Positions 22,456-29,519 of a stretch of DNA of 57,404 nucleotides are shown here, one piece after another. Each line of letters begins with the position of its first letter. Position 1 is the stretch's first letter. The position numbers were made by a program, and so were the translations under genes. The DNA lies in IMG/VR virus record IMGVR_UViG_3300001242_000028, positions 1 to 57,404 of that record; one strand, given 5' to 3'. The DNA comes from a virus. A model generated the notes under the pieces. It ran no database searches. It saw only the letters and a program-made list of their open reading frames with translations, and was not told the DNA's origin.

Positions 22456-24129
22456 TTAGAAGTTGTTAGGATTGACAACGAGAATCTTAGGTTGAAAGTT
22501 CTTATCCTCTTTCCATCTCTTAACAGCTGTCAAGAGTGTATTAGCTGTACCACCCTTGGTCTTTGGATCCATTAGCTGAGCGATTTGCTCGATAGCATAT
22601 AACCCGGGTTGTAAACCTGAATATATGGCAATAATCATACCGACATTCGGAAGAACGGGTAACGTACGCACCATACACTCATTACGATAGAAGAGTTTCT
22701 TAGCTGCATCAATGCGCTGCTCTTTATCATCTTTACCAACAGGGTCAGGACTACATATTACTGTCTCACCTGGATGGTTTAATGCGCTATCAAGAACTGC
22801 TTTCCATTGATACTTAAGTCTATCCGGCGCACATGGATACGGGATGTAGTTCCAAAGCTGCAGGTTATACTCCGGATGCAAATGACTCACATCAAGTACA
22901 GCTCTGGTAAATAACAAATCTCCGCCAGCTGCTATTCCCTCTATGAATATCCGGGTACCATTCTCCATAGCCATCTTATTAACAACTGTGGATAAGTATG
23001 TGATTAACTTTTGATTACGAGAATCTCCAAAGTTCCAGCCGGCTTTCCCATTAATACCATTCGGGCGGTGACCGGTAACCATACATGTGAGAATATCACT
23101 ACATCCCTCTTTGATAGTTCTATTTAACATATATACAGGAGTAGCACCCGGCTCCGGTGTAGGATTCTTAAATAAGTAATTAAGATTGAATAATTGATCA
23201 ATCTCTTGATATGCTGGTTTAGCCATTATTGGATTAAGGCCATTCTTAGCCATGAATGCAATTACATCTGCCTGGCAGTTCGTACTCTTACCACGGAACA
23301 TATCCGTAAAAGTATTAAATTGACGAGCGTATTGTAATAAATCTGGATTCTCAAGGAAATACCGAGTCCAAAGATACCAGTACCACGGTGTAAGATATTC
23401 AGGCCCAAACCTCTTACCATTAAGACTTACGGCCACTACCGGCCGGCCCTTGGCATTTCTCCAATCGGTCGGGCCCTCATTTGGGTCATCGGTAAAACGT
23501 TTAGCCTCTTGATAGAGCATCTCTATCTTATTGCCAAGCGCATTTACATGTGCGCCAAATGCGCTGAACCGATTATCTCCTTGAGAGCTACATTCAAGAG
23601 TGGTAGTCTGAGTAGTTACTTGGGTACCCGGCTGAGCAGCGGGTTGTGTATTTTGTTGCACAGAGTTACTATAGTGAACAATTACAAATCTATCATCAAG
23701 ATAAGATGGCAATAACTGTTTCAATTCTCCCCAGTTAAGACCTCCATTACCACATCCGGGAACCGGTAGGTATATAGGCCCGGGCCAAGCTTGGGAATCA
23801 GCAAGTGCTTTTAACTCAGCAGCCGATTTAGTAACCAGTGCAACAGTAGAGTTGTCGCGCCAATGTGCCTTAGTGGGGAAGCTAACAACAGTATAACTTA
23901 TACTCGGATCGTCTATTGGTACTAACGAACCGAGACTGTATACATGGTTACCGTTTGCTTTAACTAGTTGACCAAGTTTTTCCGCCATAGTGGGAAACTT
24001 ATTAGCAAAGTTAAGAGCAACTCCCTTACCCATAACCAAGGCGCCGTCCTTCTTAACGACGCCATTAGTGGTAACACAGATAATACCGTAACGACCAATT
24101 TCAAATATATCACCGGTTACTTCGCGCAT
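22456..24129 (-). CDS. macro domain - unknown domain - SLOG-like fusion protein (557 aa)
   Basis: ATG behind GGAGGGATACCAA. Residues 1-155 look like a macro domain: NGVVKKDGALVMGKGVALNFANKFP at the start and PVPGCGNGGLNW near 122-133 match its ADP-ribose binding loops. Residues 175-225 are a Gln/Thr linker and spacer. Residues 225-330 (WYLWTRYFLENPDLLQYAR ... FRGKSTNCQADVI) are a separate conserved-looking domain. From about 355, CMVTGHRPNG then FIEGIAAGGDLLFTRAVLD fits a SLOG/YpsA (DUF1273)-type Rossmann fold. Known: macro and SLOG folds bind NAD-derived nucleotides. A role in NAD or ADP-ribose-based counter-defence is inference. Confidence 0.75.
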   Translation of the reverse strand: MREVTGDIFEIGRYGIICVTTNGVVKKDGALVMGKGVALNFANKFPTMAEKLGQLVKANGNHVYSLGSLVPIDDPSISYTVVSFPTKAHWRDNSTVALVTKSAAELKALADSQAWPGPIYLPVPGCGNGGLNWGELKQLLPSYLDDRFVIVHYSNSVQQNTQPAAQPGTQVTTQTTTLECSSQGDNRFSAFGAHVNALGNKIEMLYQEAKRFTDDPNEGPTDWRNAKGRPVVAVSLNGKRFGPEYLTPWYWYLWTRYFLENPDLLQYARQFNTFTDMFRGKSTNCQADVIAFMAKNGLNPIMAKPAYQEIDQLFNLNYLFKNPTPEPGATPVYMLNRTIKEGCSDILTCMVTGHRPNGINGKAGWNFGDSRNQKLITYLSTVVNKMAMENGTRIFIEGIAAGGDLLFTRAVLDVSHLHPEYNLQLWNYIPYPCAPDRLKYQWKAVLDSALNHPGETVICSPDPVGKDDKEQRIDAAKKLFYRNECMVRTLPVLPNVGMIIAIYSGLQPGLYAIEQIAQLMDPKTKGGTANTLLTAVKRWKEDKNFQPKILVVNPNNF

Positions 24130-24428
24130 TTGGTATCCCTCCTCTTATTCAGTGAAGTAAGTACCTTTGTTGCTGTCAATATAAGGAGATCTCCATTAGA
24201 CATCTTATTACAGGCATTCATCAGCCATTGGATACTAAAGTTGTCAGCTAAGAAGTGTATTGCTTGATAATCCTCACCCTTAGATGCATCATGTACATCA
24301 ACTAGAATACCAATTTTATCATCTTCTTCATCATAAACGAAAATGTAGTCACCAATAAGAACTTCCTGACCAGCCCGAAGCGCAGTTAGTACGGCAATTG
24401 TTTTATCCATGGCAGTATTATTAGCCAT
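24117..24428 (-). CDS. hypothetical protein (103 aa)
   Basis: ATG after AAAGGAGGTCGTTATA. It overlaps the macro-SLOG gene by 13 nt. First 60 residues: beta-rich, acidic; rest: helical. Could be a partner of the fusion protein on position only. Confidence 0.7.
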   Translation of the reverse strand: MANNTAMDKTIAVLTALRAGQEVLIGDYIFVYDEEDDKIGILVDVHDASKGEDYQAIHFLADNFSIQWLMNACNKMSNGDLLILTATKVLTSLNKRRDTKCAK

Positions 24429-24456
24429 TATAACGACCTCCTTTAAACTCTATATA

Positions 24457-24496
24457 TTATTATACCCACTGTTGCAGTCAACAGTGGGTATAATAA
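24457..24496 (-). terminator. 18-bp perfect hairpin
   Basis: TTATTATACCCACTGTTG and its inverted copy around CAGT, between the DUF1848-like gene and the 103-aa gene. One of the longest stems of the series. Confidence 0.75.
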
Positions 24497-24505
24497 CTGT
24501 TGGTG

Positions 24506-25300
24506 TTACTGAGCGTAACAGTATAAACAACCTCCTGGGCAAACATATCCACCTCGTGAAGCATACACTCCCCAGTCGGCCGAGTAACAACAACCACAGT
24601 CTTTACGGGATGGATTTGCTTTAAAGATACCGGTTAACTCGGGTCTAACCTGTGTAGCCCAAGTCGGATCTGAACATGATGCTATTTGAATGCCAGATAC
24701 ATGTTGACCAATCCAGTTACTTTCGGCACATACCTGTAGAATAGCTCCTACTCGTTGTGCCTCTTCGGAAACAAAGCGAGCCGTACTAAGGATACGTTCT
24801 TGAGATGGAGTAAGGTCATTAGGTCGTATCAAACCTCTATGAATAAGTATATTACCTACGCCTTTATAGCTAGGTACTAAGAAGTTCATAACAAACCTGC
24901 GTATACCCAAACTACGTCCAGCCTCTAGGGAGGTGCGGATCATGTTAGGAGTAGTATAACCTAAGATAATAGGATCGATTCTGAGCTTAATATGCCCAGG
25001 CCCTCCAATTAGGCGAAGTAATCTATCCAATCCTTGATAGCGTGTATTAAAACTCGGAACACCCGGCTCCATTATACTGGAATAATTATTAAGTGTCACC
25101 TGCGCCAGTACGAGTGTATCTTTGGACATCATTTGACTTATCTGATTACGATATAAATCAGCAACAGTACCAGGATTCTTAGTCCAGAAACAGAAAACAT
25201 ATGCACCGTACCTATCAAGACTCTTTTGCAGCAGTACGGGCCCGAATGGATGCGCCGGATCGTTACGACGTGTGAAATCAACCCATGGTAAACTCTTCAT
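24506..25300 (-). CDS. DUF1848-like Fe-S protein (264 aa)
   Basis: ATG six bases after AGGAGG, an SD that lies inside the last codons of the upstream Cys-rich gene. Seen: CFWTKNPG at residues 37-44, TLVLAQVTLNNY, KLRIDPIILGY at 104-114, RRFVMNFLVPSY, and the end CGCCYSADWG ... CPGGCLYCYAQ. This order (FWTKNP, R-x-DP, final C-x3-C-x2-C) matches the DUF1848 family of TIM-barrel, probably [4Fe-4S] radical-SAM-like proteins of unknown substrate. Phage examples are not familiar to me. Confidence 0.75.
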   Translation of the reverse strand: MKSLPWVDFTRRNDPAHPFGPVLLQKSLDRYGAYVFCFWTKNPGTVADLYRNQISQMMSKDTLVLAQVTLNNYSSIMEPGVPSFNTRYQGLDRLLRLIGGPGHIKLRIDPIILGYTTPNMIRTSLEAGRSLGIRRFVMNFLVPSYKGVGNILIHRGLIRPNDLTPSQERILSTARFVSEEAQRVGAILQVCAESNWIGQHVSGIQIASCSDPTWATQVRPELTGIFKANPSRKDCGCCYSADWGVYASRGGYVCPGGCLYCYAQ

Positions 25301-25578
25301 AGTATACCTCCTTTATAATAAACCAGTGTATCTGAATTCATATAGGCTTTTATACATGTATAACAATTGCCAGAATGATTAATAAACTCTGAAAGATTCT
25401 TACATGTTATACACTTATGCCATGGTATAGGTTTCTTAAATTCATGATACCTACTATTATCTTTATAAGTTAGGCAATCCTCGCAAGGTATATCACTCAC
25501 ATTGCCCATATTGCGTGATAAAACACAGGTATAATATAAGCAAGTACCACATAGGCATAGCCAGTATAAGTCTTTCAT
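25297..25578 (-). CDS. eight-Cys paralogue 1 (93 aa)
   Basis: ATG behind AGGAGGCAGAT. Pattern: C-x2-CLYYTC ... PCEDC ... YHEF ... PWHKC-x2-C ... NC-x2-C. This is the family signature shared by seven genes in 25297-28382: C-x2-CLY-x2-C, C-x2-C, an aromatic strand, PW-x2-C-x2-C and a final C-x2-C. Two zinc sites are inferred. Overlaps the DUF1848-like start. Confidence 0.75.
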   Translation of the reverse strand: MKDLYWLCLCGTCLYYTCVLSRNMGNVSDIPCEDCLTYKDNSRYHEFKKPIPWHKCITCKNLSEFINHSGNCYTCIKAYMNSDTLVYYKGGIL

Positions 25579-25595
25579 ATCTGCCTCCTATATAT

Positions 25596-25633
25596 GTTCA
25601 CTTCTATTGTTTATCTCAACAATAGAAGTGAAC
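25596..25633 (-). terminator. 16-bp hairpin
   Basis: GTTCACTTCTATTGTT and its inverted copy enclose TATCTC, between the 67-aa gene and paralogue 1. Perfect stem. Confidence 0.7.
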
Positions 25634-25658
25634 CCTACCCAGGGTCTATATGTTAACC

Positions 25659-25862
25659 TTATAAATAACGGTTAGGCTGACATCCTACGCAACCAACACC
25701 ACGGCAACTCCCGCAAACACTTTTACCAGGAGCATCGGTACTGTATAACTTTACTTTCTTACGTGGAGTGGTCTTAGGTATATACTCTTTGTCTATACAC
25801 TCGGGACAGTATAAGTGAATCATGATATCATATTCCTTACCACACTCTGGACAAATTTCCAT
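25659..25862 (-). CDS. small zinc-ribbon protein (67 aa)
   Basis: The ATG overlaps the upstream stop (TAATG) and is preceded by GGGGGCTAG. Seen: CPECGKEY and YCPEC at residues 4-21, then CGSC-x3-GCVGC near 52-61: two C-x2-C pairs at each end. A basic linker (RKKVK) lies between. Function unknown. Confidence 0.7.
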   Translation of the reverse strand: MEICPECGKEYDIMIHLYCPECIDKEYIPKTTPRKKVKLYSTDAPGKSVCGSCRGVGCVGCQPNRYL

Positions 25863-26020
25863 TATTCTAGCCCCCAATCTTTACGTATATTTGATAGCAC
25901 CTCTAAGCTGGTCTTTCTATAAACGGAGTAGAGTTTGCTATCAGATAAACTACGTATCCATCCTTCAGGATACGTAGTCCACTCGGATAATTTCTTTTCC
26001 ATGTACTCTCTAGAGAGCAC
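25862..26020 (-). CDS. small hypothetical protein (52 aa)
   Basis: GTG 26020 follows AAAGAGGTGAATTTA. Charged helical protein (MLSREYMEKKLSEW ... SVYRKTSLEVLSNIRKDW), coupled to the zinc-ribbon gene. No family recognised. Confidence 0.6.
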   Translation of the reverse strand: MLSREYMEKKLSEWTTYPEGWIRSLSDSKLYSVYRKTSLEVLSNIRKDWGLE

Positions 26021-26167
26021 TAAATTCACCTCTTTTCACTACTATCATGTAGCAAGTATTAGGGTTTGTATAGTATTATACTCCGCCCTTATACCACCCT
26101 TGAAATAACAAGGACTGAGTCTACATACCATTAACTACTCTTCCTCTTAATACGGGCCTACCAAATA
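26021..26167 (-). other. intergenic segment
   Basis: Contains CCTTG-TTATTT-CAAGG and a 28-codon frame (ATG near 26127, GAGGAAGAG upstream; MVCRLSPCYFKGG and on) that is too weak to call. A TATAAT-like hexamer (GTATAATACTATAC) may be a -10 box for the 52-aa gene, without a clear -35. Confidence 0.3.
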
Positions 26168-26416
26168 TCACTTAAAAGCCTTATTAAAGAAGAACTTAGC
26201 TAGGCTTCGAGTGATACCTAAGGTACCTCCGGTTAAAGCAAAGAAACCCCCAACGACACGCTTTACGTTAGGAGCTTCATCTGGAGTGTACTTATAGGTA
26301 TGGTCACCAAGTTGCTGGTATAAATCTACGCCTTTATCAAATGCCTGGGCACCTTTCCGACACCCATACTTGATAGCATTAACGACTATCTCAGCTGCTT
26401 GCTGCTCTTTACTCAC
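26168..26416 (-). CDS. hypothetical protein (82 aa)
   Basis: GTG 26416 is nine bases after GGGAGG and overlaps the end of paralogue 2. The longer frame to 26575 lies inside the neighbour and is rejected. Helical, with GGFFALTGGTLGITRSLAKFFF near the end as a likely membrane-active segment. Confidence 0.6.
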   Translation of the reverse strand: MSKEQQAAEIVVNAIKYGCRKGAQAFDKGVDLYQQLGDHTYKYTPDEAPNVKRVVGGFFALTGGTLGITRSLAKFFFNKAFK

Positions 26417-26705
26417 GGTCATTACCCTCCCATTTACTGAAGTATGCATATACTCCGTAGTTAGTCTTAGTTGTCTTGCAGAAAACGCAATCAGCCATTG
26501 GGTTACCTTTATGTTTGCAGATAGAACAATCTTGCCATGATAAGATAGCCCTCTCGTAGTAAGGATATAGTACATACTCCCCGTCTACGGTTCTACTAGT
26601 ACATTCAAGGCACGGTGAATCCATTGCTCGGGCCTTATCTTGAGCGGCTACACCACAGTTAACATATAGACAAGACCAACAACCCTTTGGGTAAGTATCA
26701 TTCAT
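26409..26705 (-). CDS. eight-Cys paralogue 2 (98 aa)
   Basis: ATG behind AAAGAGG. Pattern: C-x2-CLYVNC ... PCLEC ... Y-x2-Y ... SWQDC-x2-C ... DCVFC. The PW of other members is SW here, and the central insert is longer. Same family as 25297-25578. Confidence 0.75.
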   Translation of the reverse strand: MNDTYPKGCWSCLYVNCGVAAQDKARAMDSPCLECTSRTVDGEYVLYPYYERAILSWQDCSICKHKGNPMADCVFCKTTKTNYGVYAYFSKWEGNDRE

Positions 26706-26970
26706 CTAGTTTACCTCTTTCCTTATAATTTTCAGGTACCTTATCGTTATTGTACATATACAGGAATACGCAACTTGTACAAACATCTGAACCCTTTACA
26801 AGGTCTGAGTACCTAATACATCTAACACAATAATTCCATGGAAACATTCTTTTAAACTCAAAGAATTTACGACTCCTACACTCAGCACATGGTTCGTCTT
26901 CACCACCCGAGCTACGTTCAATACATTTATGGTATAAACAACTAGGGCAGTATGCATATTTCCCTAAGAT
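26698..26970 (-). CDS. eight-Cys paralogue 3, probable ATC or ATT start
   Basis: A perfect AAGGAGGTG leaves the only conventional start, GTG 26979, inside the SD itself. In frame, ATT 26973 and ATC 26970 follow at 5 and 8 nt. Pattern: CPSCLYHKC ... PCAEC ... FFEF ... PWNYCVRC ... VCTSC. The C-terminus is basic. Frame certain; start inferred. Confidence 0.7.
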   Translation of the reverse strand: MLGKYAYCPSCLYHKCIERSSGGEDEPCAECRSRKFFEFKRMFPWNYCVRCIRYSDLVKGSDVCTSCVFLYMYNNDKVPENYKERGKLDE

Positions 26971-26983
26971 AATAAACACCTCC

Positions 26984-27274
26984 TTATATAGGTTTGAAAT
27001 ATGGAAAGACTCTCTTCATCCCGTATACCCATAGGCATAATCTGCAGGAATTAGAGAGATTCTTTAGACTAGTGTAACGTTCGCATTTTAAACAAGGGTG
27101 TAGTGCCATAGAGATTCTATCTCTACACTCAAAGTAAGGTCTATTTGGATTATCTCTACAAGTTAAACAAGGCGTACTATCAAATACTGTACACTTAGTA
27201 TACAAACACTGAGTATCACACAATGAGACTAGAATATCATCCAATGATAGCTTTAGATTAACAGCATGAGTCAT
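26984..27274 (-). CDS. eight-Cys paralogue 4 (96 aa)
   Basis: ATG with GAGGTGGTATC upstream. An 18-residue N-terminal extension precedes C-x3-CLYTKC, then PCLTC, YFEC, HPCLKC and SCRLC. The PW motif is changed to HP. Overlaps paralogue 5. Confidence 0.75.
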   Translation of the reverse strand: MTHAVNLKLSLDDILVSLCDTQCLYTKCTVFDSTPCLTCRDNPNRPYFECRDRISMALHPCLKCERYTSLKNLSNSCRLCLWVYGMKRVFPYFKPI

Positions 27275-27528
27275 GATACCACCTCTAAATTATAGTTAAT
27301 GCATCTACCACTTTTCATATAGTATACGATGCACTCAGAACATAAACCTTTCTTACCTAACATGGATATTCTATTGCAGCTAAGACAATACCTCCATGGA
27401 AAGTATCTTGCAAACTCATGATAAGCATTATCTCCTATAGTACAACACTCATAACATATAGTATCGCCAACGCCTCTTAAGCACTCAACATATAGGCAAC
27501 TACTGCACACTCTATAACGATTGATCAA
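27271..27528 (-). CDS. eight-Cys paralogue 5 (85 aa)
   Basis: TTG 27528 lies eight bases after AAAGGAAG; a GTG nine bases earlier is inside the SD. Pattern: CSSCLYVEC ... CYECC ... YHEF ... FPWRYCLSC ... CSEC. Very close in layout to paralogues 1 and 6. Confidence 0.75.
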   Translation of the reverse strand: MINRYRVCSSCLYVECLRGVGDTICYECCTIGDNAYHEFARYFPWRYCLSCNRISMLGKKGLCSECIVYYMKSGRCINYNLEVVS

Positions 27529-27542
27529 TAGATTCACTTCCT

Positions 27543-27806
27543 TTAATCTAATATAGAATTAAAACTAGACAAACCTTCACCTCTCATGTAAGTTTCAATA
27601 CACTTTCCACATATAGAACTAGATAAACCTTGAGAGAAGGTATTTTGTAAATGCTTAAGATTCTTGCATTCAAGACAGTACTCCCATGGAAAATATCTAA
27701 CATATTCGAAGTAGGTAAACTCCCAACCGGGAGCGCAATGCTCACATGGGTTATCAGTCTTATTAGAACAACCTAAGTATAAACAGAATGCACAATTCTT
27801 AAATAT
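27543..27806 (-). CDS. eight-Cys paralogue 6 with ATA start (87 aa)
   Basis: GGAGG lies eight bases before ATA 27806. A stop codon (TAG) is immediately upstream in frame, and no ATG, GTG or TTG follows before the first cysteines. The product is plainly a family member: CAFCLYLGC ... PCEHC ... YFEY ... FPWEYCLEC ... ICGKC. The family match makes the frame secure, so an AUA start is the simplest reading. Confidence 0.7.
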   Translation of the reverse strand: MFKNCAFCLYLGCSNKTDNPCEHCAPGWEFTYFEYVRYFPWEYCLECKNLKHLQNTFSQGLSSSICGKCIETYMRGEGLSSFNSILD

Positions 27807-27811
27807 CTATA

Positions 27812-28057
27812 TCACCTCCATTTAGACCATGTAAATTCATCACCCTGGGTAACAAAACGTCCTACCTTGCCGCCACACTCTACCCTGACATGGGTATCGT
27901 CTTCCTTAGTCAACACAATAGGTGAGCATCCCTCAAAATAGTATATCTGCACCCTATGATCATCTAACATACCTCTTACCCACACATAAGGTATTAACTT
28001 ACCCTTAGAATAAAACCCATGTTTGTCACTCTGAACGGGCCATGTAGGGGATGTCAA
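27812..28057 (-). CDS. hypothetical beta-rich protein (81 aa)
   Basis: TTG start behind AAGGGGTATC. Short beta-strand pattern (LIPYVWVRGM ... VQIYYFEG ... IVLTKEDDTHVRVECGGKVGRF) that could be a small barrel. It sits between paralogues 6 and 7. Function unknown. Confidence 0.65.
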   Translation of the reverse strand: MTSPTWPVQSDKHGFYSKGKLIPYVWVRGMLDDHRVQIYYFEGCSPIVLTKEDDTHVRVECGGKVGRFVTQGDEFTWSKWR

Positions 28058-28109
28058 GATACCCCTTGCCGCACCTATAATAATGTGAAACCTCTTCTTA
28101 TCACTAGAG

Positions 28110-28382
28110 TTAATCTATATCACCTCCTATCATAAGAGAGAATGAGGTAAGACCTAGACCATCGAAGTAATCTAATAAACAATTAGCACATACACTGGTA
28201 TTCTTATCTAACAGAATACATAAGAAGCATTTAGAGTATGGTACCTCTCCACACGATTCGAAGTAAGCATAACCAGTTGTATTATTTGAGTTAGGAAGGC
28301 ATTCAATACAAGGTGGATCAGCTTCCCTTCTAGTAACACACTTACGGTAAAGACACCTATAACAACGTCTAGGAAAAGACAA
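28110..28382 (-). CDS. eight-Cys paralogue 7 (90 aa)
   Basis: TTG start eight bases after GGGAGG. Pattern: CYRCLYRKC ... PCIEC ... YFES ... VPYSKCFLC ... VCANC. PW is replaced by PY. Last member of the array. Confidence 0.75.
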   Translation of the reverse strand: MSFPRRCYRCLYRKCVTRREADPPCIECLPNSNNTTGYAYFESCGEVPYSKCFLCILLDKNTSVCANCLLDYFDGLGLTSFSLMIGGDID

Positions 28383-28445
28383 TATATCACCTCCCTAATC
28401 GAGTATAGAACTAAAAAAATGTCCCTCCACCTGTATCGCTTCCTC

Positions 28446-28676
28446 CTAACAATCCTGTATCACCACACCATAAGGTAATAACCTCTCCTCCTCCCTTACC
28501 TCAAAATAAACATTAACCTTACTATGCTTACCAACTACTCTCCGTAAAAGAACCATAGCCTCTCTTTCACTACGTGCACCTACCCTATACCTGCCAAAAA
28601 TAACACAACCACGAGCAGCACTCCTACCTCTATGATGCACAACATAAGTCTTAGAATGCTTTACCTTACTAGACAT
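28446..28676 (-). CDS. basic hypothetical protein (76 aa)
   Basis: ATG behind GGGAGGTGATACAGGG. Arg/Lys/His-rich (KHSKTYVVHHRGRSAARG ... RSEREAMVLLRRVVGKHSK) with a short alpha/beta pattern, so nucleic-acid binding is plausible. First gene of the leftward block beyond the regulatory hub. Confidence 0.65.
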   Translation of the reverse strand: MSSKVKHSKTYVVHHRGRSAARGCVIFGRYRVGARSEREAMVLLRRVVGKHSKVNVYFEVREEERLLPYGVVIQDC

Positions 28677-28679
28677 CCC

Positions 28680-28989
28680 TGTATCACCTCCCCTCTTTAT
28701 AAGTGTACCACTGTCACATCATAGCCTATGAAAAATACCCTCTTGGTCGGGACGTGCCAGGGAGAGTTTCTCATAGGATATAAACAGTGAATAAACGGGC
28801 AAAAACCTTTAAATACGGGGAATCAATAGAAATAAAGCTTTTTAAATGTTCACGTAAATAGCGTAAATAAAGCATAAACATGAGAGTTTTGATACCCGGG
28901 TTTACCTCACCTCGCCCTACCTCAATGCTCAGGGGAGCCCATAGTAGAGTAATAATAAAAGGTGTTGGCCGTAAAGCCGGGTATCGAGT
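28680..28989. other. AT-rich intergenic control region
   Basis: No ORF on either strand. Contains TCATAG-C-CTATGA (28718-28731 region), a later TCTCATAGGA, and AT-rich repeats such as cgtaaatagcgtaaataaagc near 28852. It must hold the promoter for the leftward genes, but I could not assign one. A replication origin here is possible and unproved. Confidence 0.4.
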
Positions 28990-29030
28990 TTGACAAACCA
29001 ATCTATATAAGATTATAATTAGTCTCATAA
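28990..29030 (+). promoter_or_regulatory. promoter and operator of the HTH gene
   Basis: Plus-strand TTGACA (28990-28995), 18-bp spacer, TATAAT (29014-29019), immediately followed by TAGTCTCATAA (29020-29030) where transcription should start. The same motif is repeated five times after the gene, so this is probably an operator. Confidence 0.8.
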
Positions 29031-29094
29031 ATGCCATGTGTCAGTCCAGTCAGACTATATAAATGATACTATATAGAGAGGGTGCCGACAATAG

Positions 29095-29346
29095 ATGTTT
29101 CTAAATGCAGAAGAGGTCGCAAGCTTACTCAATAAGAGTAGAGCGACTATCTTCAGAATAAAAGGTAACGAACTTAAAGACTTCGATACCTCTACTATTA
29201 GAGAATACCTAATCAATATAGGTATAGAAATAGGTAAAGAAAGTATGATCAAACAACTTAGAGAAGACGGATGGTTACGCCGTGCAAGAAATGGTATATG
29301 GTTTATTAGGACTAAATATCTTAAGTATAGATACAAAGCTAGATAA
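29095..29346 (+). CDS. small helix-turn-helix DNA-binding protein (83 aa)
   Basis: The only plus-strand gene before 40.9 kb. ATG 29095 lies behind AGAGAGGGTG. Residues 3-24 (LNAEEVASLLNKSRATIFRI) fit the helix-turn-helix of MerR/excisionase-type proteins: sensor helix, turn, and the recognition helix with SRATIFR. The C-terminal half is basic with aromatics (GWLRRARNGIWF). Likely a regulator or excisionase-like factor acting on the TAGTCTCATAA repeats; the target is inference. Confidence 0.75.
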   Translation: MFLNAEEVASLLNKSRATIFRIKGNELKDFDTSTIREYLINIGIEIGKESMIKQLREDGWLRRARNGIWFIRTKYLKYRYKAR

Positions 29347-29500
29347 TAGTCTCATAATAATGTATCACCTAGACTTAATACGTTAGCTATACATTATGAG
29401 ACTCCTGACACAATTAGTGTCTGATAATCTCATAATGTTAGCTAGTCTCAAAATAGTATACCACCTATACTTAGTACGACATGTATATATTATGAGACTA
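29347..29500. repeat. cluster of five TAGTCTCATAA-type repeats
   Basis: Copies at 29347-29365 (+), 29389-29403 (-), 29425-29440 (+, TAATCTCATAA), 29443-29458 (+, TAGTCTCAAAA) and 29489-29500 (-). The first two form an inverted pair with a 23-nt spacer that could also fold as a bidirectional terminator between the convergent genes. A sixth copy is at the HTH promoter. Confidence 0.75.
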
Positions 29501-29519
29501 TAAAAACAATATAATACTA

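Noticed and set aside
28680-28989. Replication origin
   Set aside because: AT-rich with some short repeats, but no ordered iterons or known origin boxes; not enough evidence to call.
29347-29500. CRISPR array
   Set aside because: The repeats are 11 bp, irregularly spaced and in both orientations, unlike CRISPR.
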